Origin: Gammaproteobacteria bacterium
GTDB lineage: Bacteria; Pseudomonadota; Gammaproteobacteria; Nitrococcales; Nitrococcaceae
DNA: 5,761 nucleotides
Reading direction: 5' to 3'
Assembly: GCA_018334525.1 (NCBI GenBank)
Contig: JAGXLT010000072.1
Span: 1 to 5,761 of the forward strand
Part shown: positions 1 to 5,458 of the stretch, piece after piece
Layout of the letters: each line of letters begins with the position of its first letter
Position numbering within the stretch: the stretch's first letter is position 1
Notes under the pieces: generated by a model
The model's database searches: none
What the model was told of the DNA's origin: nothing
The model's input: only the letters and a program-made list of their open reading frames with translations
Translations under genes and position numbers: made by a program

Positions 1-1
1 G

Positions 2-1471
2 ATTGGCGATATGCTGCGCGTTCGCCCGGGTGAAGCCGTTCCCACCGATGGCCGGATCATTTCAGGCCGCACTCATGTGGATGAGTCACTGCTGACCGGC
101 GAATCCATGCCGCAAGCACGGCAGGCGGGCGATGCGGTGATTGGTGGCAGCACCAACACCAATGGCGCCATTGACATCGAGGTCACTCAGGTCGGCACGA
201 ATACCGTAGTCGCCTCAGTGATGCGGCTTTTGGAACGGGCTCAGGCCGAACGGCCGCAGATTGCCCGCCTTGCCGATCAGGTCGCGCGAATTTTTGTCGT
301 TACCTTACTGATTGCCGCCTCCATTACCGGCGCGGTATGGCTGCAGATTGCGCCTGAGCGGGCCTTTGAAATCACGCTGGCCGTGCTGGTGGTGACCTGC
401 CCCTGCGCGCTATCGCTTGCCACGCCGGCGGCATTGGTTAATGCCACCGGTCGGCTAGCGCGTGATGGCTTATTGGTGGCCCGAGCAGATGCCATTGAAA
501 GACTGGTGCGCATTCGCCATGTGGTCTTTGATAAAACCGGCACCCTGACCGCCGGCCGAATACGCCTAACCGGTACCCATTGCCTCGGCCGGCTATCTGC
601 CGAGCAAAGCATTGCCATCGCTGCTGCCATGGAAGCAGAGGCGGGTCACCCCTTGGCGCGGGCCTTTGACGGTCAGCCCCGGCATGCCGAGGTTAATGAT
701 TGTGAAAGCCATCCTGGTTTTGGCGTTACCGCCACACTCAATGGTCAACCCCTGCGTCTGGGCAGGCCGGATTGGGTTTGTGAGCTGAGTGGCTCCACCC
801 CGCCGCAAACCGATGCAGCCGCCAGCACCCTCATTTTGCTGGGCGATCAGCAAGGGCTACTGGCCCAATTTGAGCTGACCGATGCAATTCGCGACGATGC
901 AGCTCAGGCTATTCGCGATCTGCGTGCCATTGGTATGCACGTTAGTATTGCCAGTGGCGATGCAGCACCTGCCGTTGCTGCCGTTGCCCAACAGCTGGAT
1001 ATCGATGACTGGCAAGCAGGCCTTGATCCGGCGGGCAAACTTGCCCTGCTCGAAACCTATCGGCAAACATCTCCAGTGGCCATGATTGGTGATGGTATTA
1101 ATGATGCGCCCGTCTTAGCCGGGGCAGATGTAGCCATCGCCCTGGGCAGCGGCGCGGCCATTGCGCATGGTAATGCTGATCTGCTGCTTGCCGGAGAGCG
1201 ACTGAGCGCGCTTGCACCGGGCCTGATCATCGCCAGGCGAACCCGGCGTATTATTCGGCAAAACCTGATTTGGGCGGCCGCCTACAATGCCTGCGCCCTA
1301 CCATTGGCTGCACTAGGCATGATCCCCCCTTGGGCTGCCGCGCTGGGTATGTCAGCCAGCTCACTACTTGTGGTGGGTAATGCGCTTCGGCTTTCTCGCG
1401 TTCAAACCGAATCGCTGCAGCAGCGCACCACGATGCCGCCGGTCAGTGCGGTACCCGGGGTCGCCTCATGA
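2..1471 (+). CDS. ccoI: Cu+ P1B-type ATPase CcoI/FixI, 5' end cut by window
   Basis: Copper-translocating P-type ATPase of the inner membrane. CcoI/FixI exports Cu+ for assembly of the binuclear centre of cbb3 cytochrome c oxidase. The frame is open from base 2, so about 489 residues are visible. The N-terminal metal-binding domain and first four helices (roughly 300 residues in this family) lie outside the window. Visible in order: actuator TGES (95-106), a membrane helix at about 293-349, the CPC transport motif in the next helix (398-406), phosphorylation motif DKTGT (530-544), the HP nucleotide-binding motif (647-652), hinge GDGIND (1088-1105), and two last helices with YN (1283-1288) and MSASS (1349-1363). 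CPC, YN and MxxSS together are the known Cu+ (P1B-1) signature. All catalytic motifs are intact. The assignment to CcoI rather than housekeeping CopA rests on ccoS following directly with an ATGA overlap. Confidence 0.95.
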   Translation: MGDMLRVRPGEAVPTDGRIISGRTHVDESLLTGESMPQARQAGDAVIGGSTNTNGAIDIEVTQVGTNTVVASVMRLLERAQAERPQIARLADQVARIFVVTLLIAASITGAVWLQIAPERAFEITLAVLVVTCPCALSLATPAALVNATGRLARDGLLVARADAIERLVRIRHVVFDKTGTLTAGRIRLTGTHCLGRLSAEQSIAIAAAMEAEAGHPLARAFDGQPRHAEVNDCESHPGFGVTATLNGQPLRLGRPDWVCELSGSTPPQTDAAASTLILLGDQQGLLAQFELTDAIRDDAAQAIRDLRAIGMHVSIASGDAAPAVAAVAQQLDIDDWQAGLDPAGKLALLETYRQTSPVAMIGDGINDAPVLAGADVAIALGSGAAIAHGNADLLLAGERLSALAPGLIIARRTRRIIRQNLIWAAAYNACALPLAALGMIPPWAAALGMSASSLLVVGNALRLSRVQTESLQQRTTMPPVSAVPGVAS

Positions 1472-1641
1472 ATATTTTATTTGTTCTATTGCCGCTGGGG
1501 CTAGTGCTTCTGGCCATTGCCGTGATCGCCTTTTTTTGGGCGGTGGGCAACGGACAATATGATGATCTGGATAGCCCCGCCTGGCGTATTTTGTTAGACG
1601 ACGAATCCAAACCGCCTAAAGACCCGAAGGACTCCAAATAA
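1468..1641 (+). CDS. ccoS: cbb3-type cytochrome oxidase assembly protein CcoS
   Basis: This is a 57-residue single-pass membrane protein that starts inside the ccoI stop codon (ATGA overlap), so translation is probably coupled. One hydrophobic helix spans about residues 4-26. It is followed by the family signature FFWAVGNGQYDDLDSPAWRI (about 23-42) and then a short charged, lysine-rich tail. CcoS is required for a mature, cofactor-containing cbb3 oxidase in bacteria where it has been studied; its exact chemistry is not settled. Length and signature fit the family (about 50-70 aa). The only Shine-Dalgarno-like sequence is GGGG at 1457-1460, which is weak and consistent with coupling. Confidence 0.95.
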   Translation: MNILFVLLPLGLVLLAIAVIAFFWAVGNGQYDDLDSPAWRILLDDESKPPKDPKDSK

Positions 1642-1643
1642 CG

Positions 1644-2330
1644 ATGGTCACACCAGATGCCACACTTCTCGCCGGGCTCATCGCAGGGCTAGCCGGTAGC
1701 AGCCATTGCATTGGCATGTGCGGCGGTATTGCTGCTGCGCTGGGTGGCACCGCAGCACCTGGCGGGCGTGGCGTGGCCTGCGTTTTTGGCTACAACTTTG
1801 GGCGGATTGCCAGCTATGCGCTGATTGGCGCCATCGCCGGATTAATCGGGGCAGGGGTCGGGCAGGGGTTGGGGTCGGCCGCCCCGCTACTGCGCCTTTT
1901 TGCTGCGGTATTAGTCATTCTTGTTGGCTTGCAGCTAACGCTCGATCGCAACTTACTAGCCCCTATCGAGCGTGTGGGCCTACGCCTATGGCAGCATATT
2001 GCCCCCATCGCACAACGCTTTATGCCTGTTACCAACCCTGCTGCCGCGTTTATGCTCGGCACCCTTTGGGGCTGGCTTCCCTGCGGCCTGGTGTATGCCA
2101 TGGCGCTGGCAGCCGCCGGCACCGGCAGCCCCGCAAACGGCGCTGCTTTTATGCTCGCCTTTGGAATTGGTACAGTGCCGGCCATGGCATTAATCGGCAT
2201 CGCAGGCGGTCGACTGGCACAATTTTTCGGCCACAAAGGGTTCCGTCGTGTGGCCGGCCTTGTTGTACTGGCCCTTGGCATTTGGACGGCGGTTTTCCCC
2301 CTGCGCGCCCTGGCACGCATGTGGTTATAG
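1644..2330 (+). CDS. UreH/SafE-like six-helix membrane protein of the cco cluster
   Basis: This 228-aa protein has six likely membrane segments at about residues 6-33, 52-73, 80-100, 133-157, 163-188 and 201-220. The first helix carries the HCxGMCGG motif (residues 21-28) and the fourth carries PCG (146-148). This pairing is characteristic of the UreH-like transmembrane family, often annotated as sulfite exporter TauE/SafE family. Members commonly sit directly after ccoI-ccoS in proteobacteria, and the paired cysteines make a metal or redox role in oxidase maturation plausible; sulfite export is not supported by anything here. It begins 2 bp after ccoS. AAGGA at 1627-1631 lies 12 nt upstream, a rather long spacing. 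Residues 69-77 alternate glycine with other residues, and all five glycines use GGG (see the G-tract feature). Family call confident, function uncertain. Confidence 0.88.
   Translation: MVTPDATLLAGLIAGLAGSSHCIGMCGGIAAALGGTAAPGGRGVACVFGYNFGRIASYALIGAIAGLIGAGVGQGLGSAAPLLRLFAAVLVILVGLQLTLDRNLLAPIERVGLRLWQHIAPIAQRFMPVTNPAAAFMLGTLWGWLPCGLVYAMALAAAGTGSPANGAAFMLAFGIGTVPAMALIGIAGGRLAQFFGHKGFRRVAGLVVLALGIWTAVFPLRALARMWL
1848..1874 (+). other. Five-tract G-run array (G-quadruplex candidate) inside the UreH-like gene
   Basis: The coding strand has G-runs at 1848-1851, 1854-1857, 1860-1862, 1865-1868 and 1871-1874, separated by the 2-nt spacers CA, TC, CA and TT. Four tracts of at least three G with short loops is the standard sequence definition of an intramolecular G-quadruplex, and this has one tract to spare. 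It lies on the sense strand, so it would be present in the mRNA. It encodes glycines 69, 71, 73, 75 and 77 of the membrane protein, all as GGG. Folding and any role are inferred. Confidence 0.6.
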
Positions 2331-2337
2331 TAGGGGT

Positions 2338-3750
2338 ATGACAGACAAGGCGATCACCGCATTACAAAAGACCCTTGGCGCGGATAACGTGCTCAGCACG
2401 CCCGAGGCAATGGCCCCCTATCTGCAGGAACGGCGGGGGCGATTTACCGGGCATCGCGTTGCAGCCGTACTAACACCCGGCAGCACGGCCGAGGTTGCCG
2501 CCGCTGTGCAACAATGCGGCACCCTGCAACTGAATGTCATCCCGCAGGGCGGTAATACCGGGCTTTGCGGCGGGGCCGCTGCCTTGAGTGACGATCCGCA
2601 CAGCGTGATTGTATCGCTGGAGCGGCTGAATAAGATTCGCGTACTCGATGCCGAAAACTTCACACTGACTGCTGAGGCGGGCTGTCGTTTAAGCGCACTG
2701 CAGGATGCCGCGGCCGCTGCTGACCGTCTCTTCCCCTTAAGCTATGCCGCTGAGCGTGACTGTCAGATCGGGGGTAATTTAGCGACCAATGCCGGTGGCA
2801 TGAATGTGCTGCATTATGGCAATGCTCGCGAACTTGCACTCGGCCTTGAAGTGGTGCTGGCTGATGGACAAATCTGGCACGGGCTGACGGGCTTACGCAA
2901 AGATAATAGCGGCTATGATTTACGTGATCTTTTTATTGGCTCAGAGGGCACATTAGGCATCATTACCGCCGCGACCCTTAAACTCTTTCCCGCCCTGCGC
3001 TGTCAGGCCACCGCCATCATCGGGTTGGCCGATATGGCCGATGCCGTGCGGCTTTTCGCGCATCTGCGCCAGGCCAGTGGCGATACCATCACCAGCGCAG
3101 AGGTGATGAGCCGACAGGCACTCGGGTTTGCCGTGGACTATGCCCCAGACTGTCATGACCCCCTCCCGGCCCCGCATGCCTGGTACTTACTCATTGAGCT
3201 TGGCAGCAGTGCGGCGGCGGTCGATTTAAGCAAACGATTAGAGCGTGCTTTAGCTGTCGCGTCGGATGCAGGCGACTACCGCGTGGCCCGATCGGCAGAC
3301 GAAGCCGCAGACTTCTGGCGCTTACGCAATAGCATTCCCGGTGCACAAAAAGGTGCTGGCGCCAGCATTAAAAATGATATTTCCGTCCCCATTTCAACTT
3401 TGCCCGCCTTTATTGAAGCGGCCTCTGCCGCAATTGAAGATCGCTGCGAGGGGGTTCGGCTCTGCCCCTTTGGCCATATCGGTGATGGCAACCTGCACTT
3501 CAATTTAAGCCAGCCGGAGAATATGAGCGCAGAGACTTTTTTGGCACGTTGGGAAGAGCTGGCCGGTGTAGTGAATGACATTGTCATGCGCCACCAGGGC
3601 TCATTCGCCGCTGAGCACGGCGTGGGTCAACTCAAGCCCGATGAAGTATCGCGTTTAAAAGACTCGGTAGAACTTTCGCTGATGCGAGCCATTAAAACTG
3701 CGCTGGACCCGGAGGGTCGGCTTAACCCCGGCAAGGTTATTCCGCCTTAG
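2338..3750 (+). CDS. FAD-linked D-2-hydroxyacid dehydrogenase (GlcD / D-2-hydroxyglutarate dehydrogenase family)
   Basis: This 470-aa flavoenzyme oxidises a D-2-hydroxyacid to the 2-oxoacid. Candidate substrates from the family are D-2-hydroxyglutarate, D-lactate and glycolate; the sequence alone does not decide. The N-terminal PCMH-type FAD domain covers about residues 40-220, with QGGNTGLCGG (70-79) and GSEGTLGI (201-208). The C-terminal FAD-oxidase domain has R330 and K345 in the expected substrate-binding segment, the metal-ligand-like H380 and H387 in GHIGDGNLH, E426-H427 in AEHGVG, and a typical end (DPEGRLNPGKV). Length matches single-domain members; no iron-sulfur domain is attached. 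An in-frame ATG at 2248 would add 30 residues inside the preceding gene, so the ATG at 2338 is preferred because the N-terminus then begins at the usual family position. AGGGG at 2332-2336 lies only 1 nt from the ATG, so translation probably relies on coupling to the upstream stop 7 bp away. Confidence 0.9.
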   Translation: MTDKAITALQKTLGADNVLSTPEAMAPYLQERRGRFTGHRVAAVLTPGSTAEVAAAVQQCGTLQLNVIPQGGNTGLCGGAAALSDDPHSVIVSLERLNKIRVLDAENFTLTAEAGCRLSALQDAAAAADRLFPLSYAAERDCQIGGNLATNAGGMNVLHYGNARELALGLEVVLADGQIWHGLTGLRKDNSGYDLRDLFIGSEGTLGIITAATLKLFPALRCQATAIIGLADMADAVRLFAHLRQASGDTITSAEVMSRQALGFAVDYAPDCHDPLPAPHAWYLLIELGSSAAAVDLSKRLERALAVASDAGDYRVARSADEAADFWRLRNSIPGAQKGAGASIKNDISVPISTLPAFIEAASAAIEDRCEGVRLCPFGHIGDGNLHFNLSQPENMSAETFLARWEELAGVVNDIVMRHQGSFAAEHGVGQLKPDEVSRLKDSVELSLMRAIKTALDPEGRLNPGKVIPP

Positions 3751-3971
3751 CGTCGATTAAACAACCACGATGCATAAAAGCTGCCCACAGCCGGCGCAAA
3801 AGTTAAAGCCGTGGTTAACCAGATCCACGCGTTGGAGGGGTCTAAAAATGCGGCAATACCCGCCTGCCCCGCCTCCAGCCATAATGCCCCCAGGCCAATG
3901 ACCACGATGTTGATGGCGATCGCTAAAAAGATCCATCCCACGCGACGAAAAAGCCGTCCTAAATCCGTCAT
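3747..3971 (-). CDS. Small two-helix membrane protein of unknown function
   Basis: I do not recognise this 74-aa protein. It has a short basic N-terminus (RLFRR at 6-10), a hydrophobic helix at about 11-32, a loop with an acidic residue (E33, D44) and a second hydrophobic, aromatic-rich helix at about 48-71, ending FNRR. By the positive-inside rule, both termini should face the cytoplasm. It is likely real: GAGGAG (3986-3981) lies 9 nt before the ATG, the start comes 3 bp after the MOSC gene stop, and the hydrophobicity pattern is coherent. It is the last gene of the MTHFR-MOSC operon. Its TAA stop overlaps the TAG of the convergent flavoenzyme gene, so the two transcripts share their 3' ends. 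Confidence 0.75.
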   Translation of the reverse strand: MTDLGRLFRRVGWIFLAIAINIVVIGLGALWLEAGQAGIAAFLDPSNAWIWLTTALTFAPAVGSFYASWLFNRR

Positions 3972-3974
3972 GCT

Positions 3975-4469
3975 CTAGATCTCCTCGCCTTGCATCGCCA
4001 CTACCGCATCACCCCGGTTTATCTGACCCGGTTCAAGCACGCGCGCGGTAATCCCGCCATGCCCGCGCATCGCATTATAACCGCCTTCGTTCAGCGCTTC
4101 TTCCATATGCGAACACGGATCACAAACACCCGTACCCTCAAGTAGCACTTCGCCGATTCGAAAGCGGTTTTTGCGCAAGGCATACAGGTTGATTCCACTC
4201 ACCACCAGGTTTCGCCGCAATAGCCCGGGATCCACCACAGCCACCCCCGCCAGGGCGGCAATCACCGGCAAATGCTCGGCCTGAATTAAGGTGATGGCGC
4301 GCTTTCCATTGCGGCCTGCATAACGATCATCCACCAACCCGCCAACATTCACTTCGGCTGTCTCCAGCACCTCGAGCGGTGCACGGCGCGCCGGGCGCAC
4401 GCCGATCCACTCCAACACACCGGCGCGGGGGAAACGTGCCATGAGCTCATGCAGGGTTAAAGCGGTCAT
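3975..4469 (-). CDS. MOSC domain-containing protein
   Basis: This 164-aa stand-alone MOSC (molybdenum cofactor sulfurase C-terminal) domain protein belongs to a beta-rich fold found at the end of Moco sulfurases and in YiiM/mARC-type proteins, where it handles sulfur or molybdenum cofactor. Visible family hallmarks are R60-type basic segments around 53-60 (RNGKRAIT), RRNLVVSGINL (85-95), FRIGEVLLEGTGVCDPC (103-119) with C116 and C119, and GHGGITARVLEPGQINRGD (136-154). One conserved cysteine in this region is the proposed sulfur carrier. No pyridoxal-phosphate domain or ferredoxin domain is attached. The ATG overlaps the stop of the MTHFR-like gene (ATGA), with AAAGGAG at 4487-4481 placed 11 nt upstream. 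The partner and substrate are unknown; the operon link to folate chemistry is the only clue. Confidence 0.9.
   Translation of the reverse strand: MTALTLHELMARFPRAGVLEWIGVRPARRAPLEVLETAEVNVGGLVDDRYAGRNGKRAITLIQAEHLPVIAALAGVAVVDPGLLRRNLVVSGINLYALRKNRFRIGEVLLEGTGVCDPCSHMEEALNEGGYNAMRGHGGITARVLEPGQINRGDAVVAMQGEEI
3981..3986 (-). promoter_or_regulatory. Ribosome binding site GAGGAG of the 74-aa membrane protein
   Basis: The minus strand reads GAGGAG here, 9 nt before the ATG at 3971 and inside the last codons of the MOSC gene. It is the strongest argument that the short downstream reading frame is translated. Confidence 0.7.
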
Positions 4470-5338
4470 ATTGCTGCCAGCTCCTTTGCCAGCGCCACCG
4501 TCACATCGGTGGGAATGGCACCAATCGGCGCTAAGTTAATACCCAGCGCAGGCCGGGTGCGCGCGGGGCGATCCTGTTTCAGACTTTGCCAGACCCGCTT
4601 GATCTGCGCTAGTGATCGCTCTTGCACTTCATCAGGCGTCTCTATCAGCCATGCCTCCAGCGCATCTGGAATGTTCACGCCCAGCCACAACAAAAAGCGA
4701 ATGTTACGCAGCGTTCGTGCCGGGCAAAGGGCAACCCAAAGATCTTCCGGCGCAGCGCCGGGGGTTTCATCCAGCCCCATCAATAATGCCTGCAGATCTT
4801 CTGCTTCATACAGAATCTGGGTGGTAAAAAAATCCGCGCCGGCCAGTGTTTTTTCACGCAAACGCGCGATTTCCTCATCCCGAGAAGGAATGCAGATATT
4901 GCCGATGCGCAGACTATCGATGGCGGCATCCTCGCGCAGCAGCTGATTGGCCTGCATCACTGATGGACCCACATACGTCTGCTGGCTCAGCCCGCCGCCA
5001 ACCAGCACAAACTGGTTAATCCCGTATCGCTCCCACGTCTCATTCGCCCAGTCCAGCAACTGATCAGCCGGTGTGGTCACCACCACCCGATTAATCATAC
5101 AGGGAACCCCTACCTGTTCTTGTATGACATACGCAAGCTCGCGCGGCGCGATGCGCGGGGCAAACGGCTTACGCCGCTCACCTTTACTGCTGCGCGAAGG
5201 CTCTTCATGAATCTCTGGGATATTAACGCCATCCAGGGGAAAATCGGCATGCACTGCAGCCACATGTGCCACTACCGCATCAACGGCAGCCGGCCCGCGG
5301 TGAAGCTCAGGCGGCACCGCTTCAAGTAAGGTTTTCAC
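4466..5338 (-). CDS. Methylenetetrahydrofolate reductase-family protein
   Basis: This is a FAD-dependent TIM-barrel enzyme of the MTHFR superfamily, expected to interconvert 5,10-methylene- and 5-methyl-tetrahydrofolate. With the GTG start chosen here it has 290 residues, close to the usual bacterial length. Visible features are LLEAVPPE (residues 4-11), which matches the ExxPP first strand with the catalytic glutamate (E6), then GVNIPEIHEE (37-46), LVGGG (112-116) and GADFFTTQ (167-174), the flavin/folate-binding strand. It diverges clearly from classical MetF, which has EFFPP and a different second strand, so the symbol metF is withheld. The open frame extends to a TTG at 5440 (324 aa). That start has no Shine-Dalgarno, sits 18 bp from the divergent gene, and adds 34 residues with no family likeness. 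Only a weak AGGA about 13 nt upstream supports the GTG. It is the first gene of the operon with MOSC and the 74-aa protein. Confidence 0.82.
   Translation of the reverse strand: MKTLLEAVPPELHRGPAAVDAVVAHVAAVHADFPLDGVNIPEIHEEPSRSSKGERRKPFAPRIAPRELAYVIQEQVGVPCMINRVVVTTPADQLLDWANETWERYGINQFVLVGGGLSQQTYVGPSVMQANQLLREDAAIDSLRIGNICIPSRDEEIARLREKTLAGADFFTTQILYEAEDLQALLMGLDETPGAAPEDLWVALCPARTLRNIRFLLWLGVNIPDALEAWLIETPDEVQERSLAQIKRVWQSLKQDRPARTRPALGINLAPIGAIPTDVTVALAKELAAI
4747..4761. repeat. Short perfect inverted repeat inside the MTHFR-like gene
   Basis: Seven bases repeat inverted around a single central base (CCGGCGC A GCGCCGG), which as RNA gives a 6-bp GC stem with a 3-nt loop. There is no T-tract beside it and it lies mid-gene, coding for a Pro-Gly-Ala-Ala-Pro loop, so it is not a terminator. 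It is probably a by-product of GC-rich codons; no other copy is seen in the window. Confidence 0.4.
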
Positions 5339-5380
5339 AATCTCAACGTGTTCCTGTTTAAAGAGTTGGCATAACCCATC

Positions 5381-5409
5381 AGTTTCAGCTGGACATGACG
5401 TCACGTCAA
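5381..5409 (-). promoter_or_regulatory. Candidate promoter for the MTHFR-MOSC operon
   Basis: On the minus strand TTGACG (5409-5404) is a 5/6 match to the -35 consensus. A 17-nt spacer leads to GAAACT (5386-5381), a poor 3/6 match to the -10. Transcription would then start near 5374, downstream of the TTG at 5440 but upstream of the GTG at 5338, which agrees with the shorter protein. The weak -10 keeps confidence low. Confidence 0.3.
5392..5407. promoter_or_regulatory. 16-bp imperfect palindrome, operator candidate
   Basis: GACATGACGTCACGTC has seven of eight symmetric base pairs, with perfect core TGACGTCA at 5396-5403. It lies between the two divergent genes and overlaps the candidate -35 and spacer of the minus-strand promoter. 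That is where a dimeric regulator could act on one or both genes. The core matches six of eight bases of the MetJ box (AGACGTCT), but no adjacent second box is present, so the regulator cannot be named. Confidence 0.4.
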
Positions 5410-5420
5410 GCCAGTGAGAG

Positions 5421-5429
5421 TGGTACGCT
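5421..5429 (+). promoter_or_regulatory. Possible extended -10 element for the lipoprotein gene
   Basis: TGG followed by TACGCT resembles an extended -10 (TGn plus a 3/6 match to TATAAT), about 30 bp before the ATG. It leaves room for a short leader containing the ribosome binding site. No convincing -35 is seen at 16-18 bp upstream, so this is tentative. Confidence 0.2.
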
Positions 5430-5445
5430 TTACCTCTCAACGTCT

Positions 5446-5451
5446 GAGGAG
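5446..5451 (+). promoter_or_regulatory. Ribosome binding site GAGGAG of the lipoprotein gene
   Basis: GAGGAG lies 7 nt before the ATG at 5459. This is near-ideal strength and spacing, and it fixes the start of the lipoprotein gene. Confidence 0.8.
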
Positions 5452-5458
5452 ATCCAAT

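Noticed and set aside
1443..1637. A 64-codon minus-strand open frame over ccoS
   Set aside because: The plus-strand frame is an unmistakable CcoS protein with an ATGA junction to ccoI; the antisense frame has no support.
1814..2320. A 168-codon open frame on the minus strand inside the UreH-like gene
   Set aside because: Low-complexity Arg/Pro/Ala/Ser composition, no ribosome binding site and no recognisable motif; it is an antisense shadow of a GC-rich gene.
2248..2337. Upstream ATG extension of the flavoenzyme gene by 30 residues
   Set aside because: It lies wholly within the preceding gene, and the extra residues (Trp, Cys and Pro rich) do not resemble the family N-terminus.
1706..2341. 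A 211-codon open frame on the plus strand overlapping the UreH-like gene in another frame
   Set aside because: Its translation is rich in Cys, Trp, His and Arg with no coherent domain, while the overlapping frame gives a proper six-helix protein with known motifs.
3703..3722. GACCC-GGA-GGGTC hairpin near the end of the flavoenzyme gene, considered as terminator of the minus-strand operon
   Set aside because: Only a 5-bp stem with no following U-tract in either direction, and it encodes the conserved DPEGR segment of the flavoenzyme.
3763..3816. Inverted 7-mers AACCACG (3763-3769) and CGTGGTT (3810-3816) just after the flavoenzyme stop, considered as a terminator
   Set aside because: The loop would be 40 nt, no T-tract follows on either strand, and the region codes for the 74-aa protein; a chance match is likely.
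3914..3925. GCGATCGC octamer
   Set aside because: A single copy only; no repeat family can be claimed from one palindromic octamer in GC-rich coding sequence.
4509..4946. A 145-codon plus-strand open frame antisense to the MTHFR-like gene
   Set aside because: Ser/Arg-rich shadow translation with no domain; the minus-strand gene here has clear MTHFR motifs.
5416..5438. GAGAG..GGT / ACC.TCTC inverted repeat upstream of the lipoprotein gene
   Set aside because: The stem needs a 2-nt bulge and it overlaps the possible -10 element; too imperfect to claim as an operator or RNA structure.
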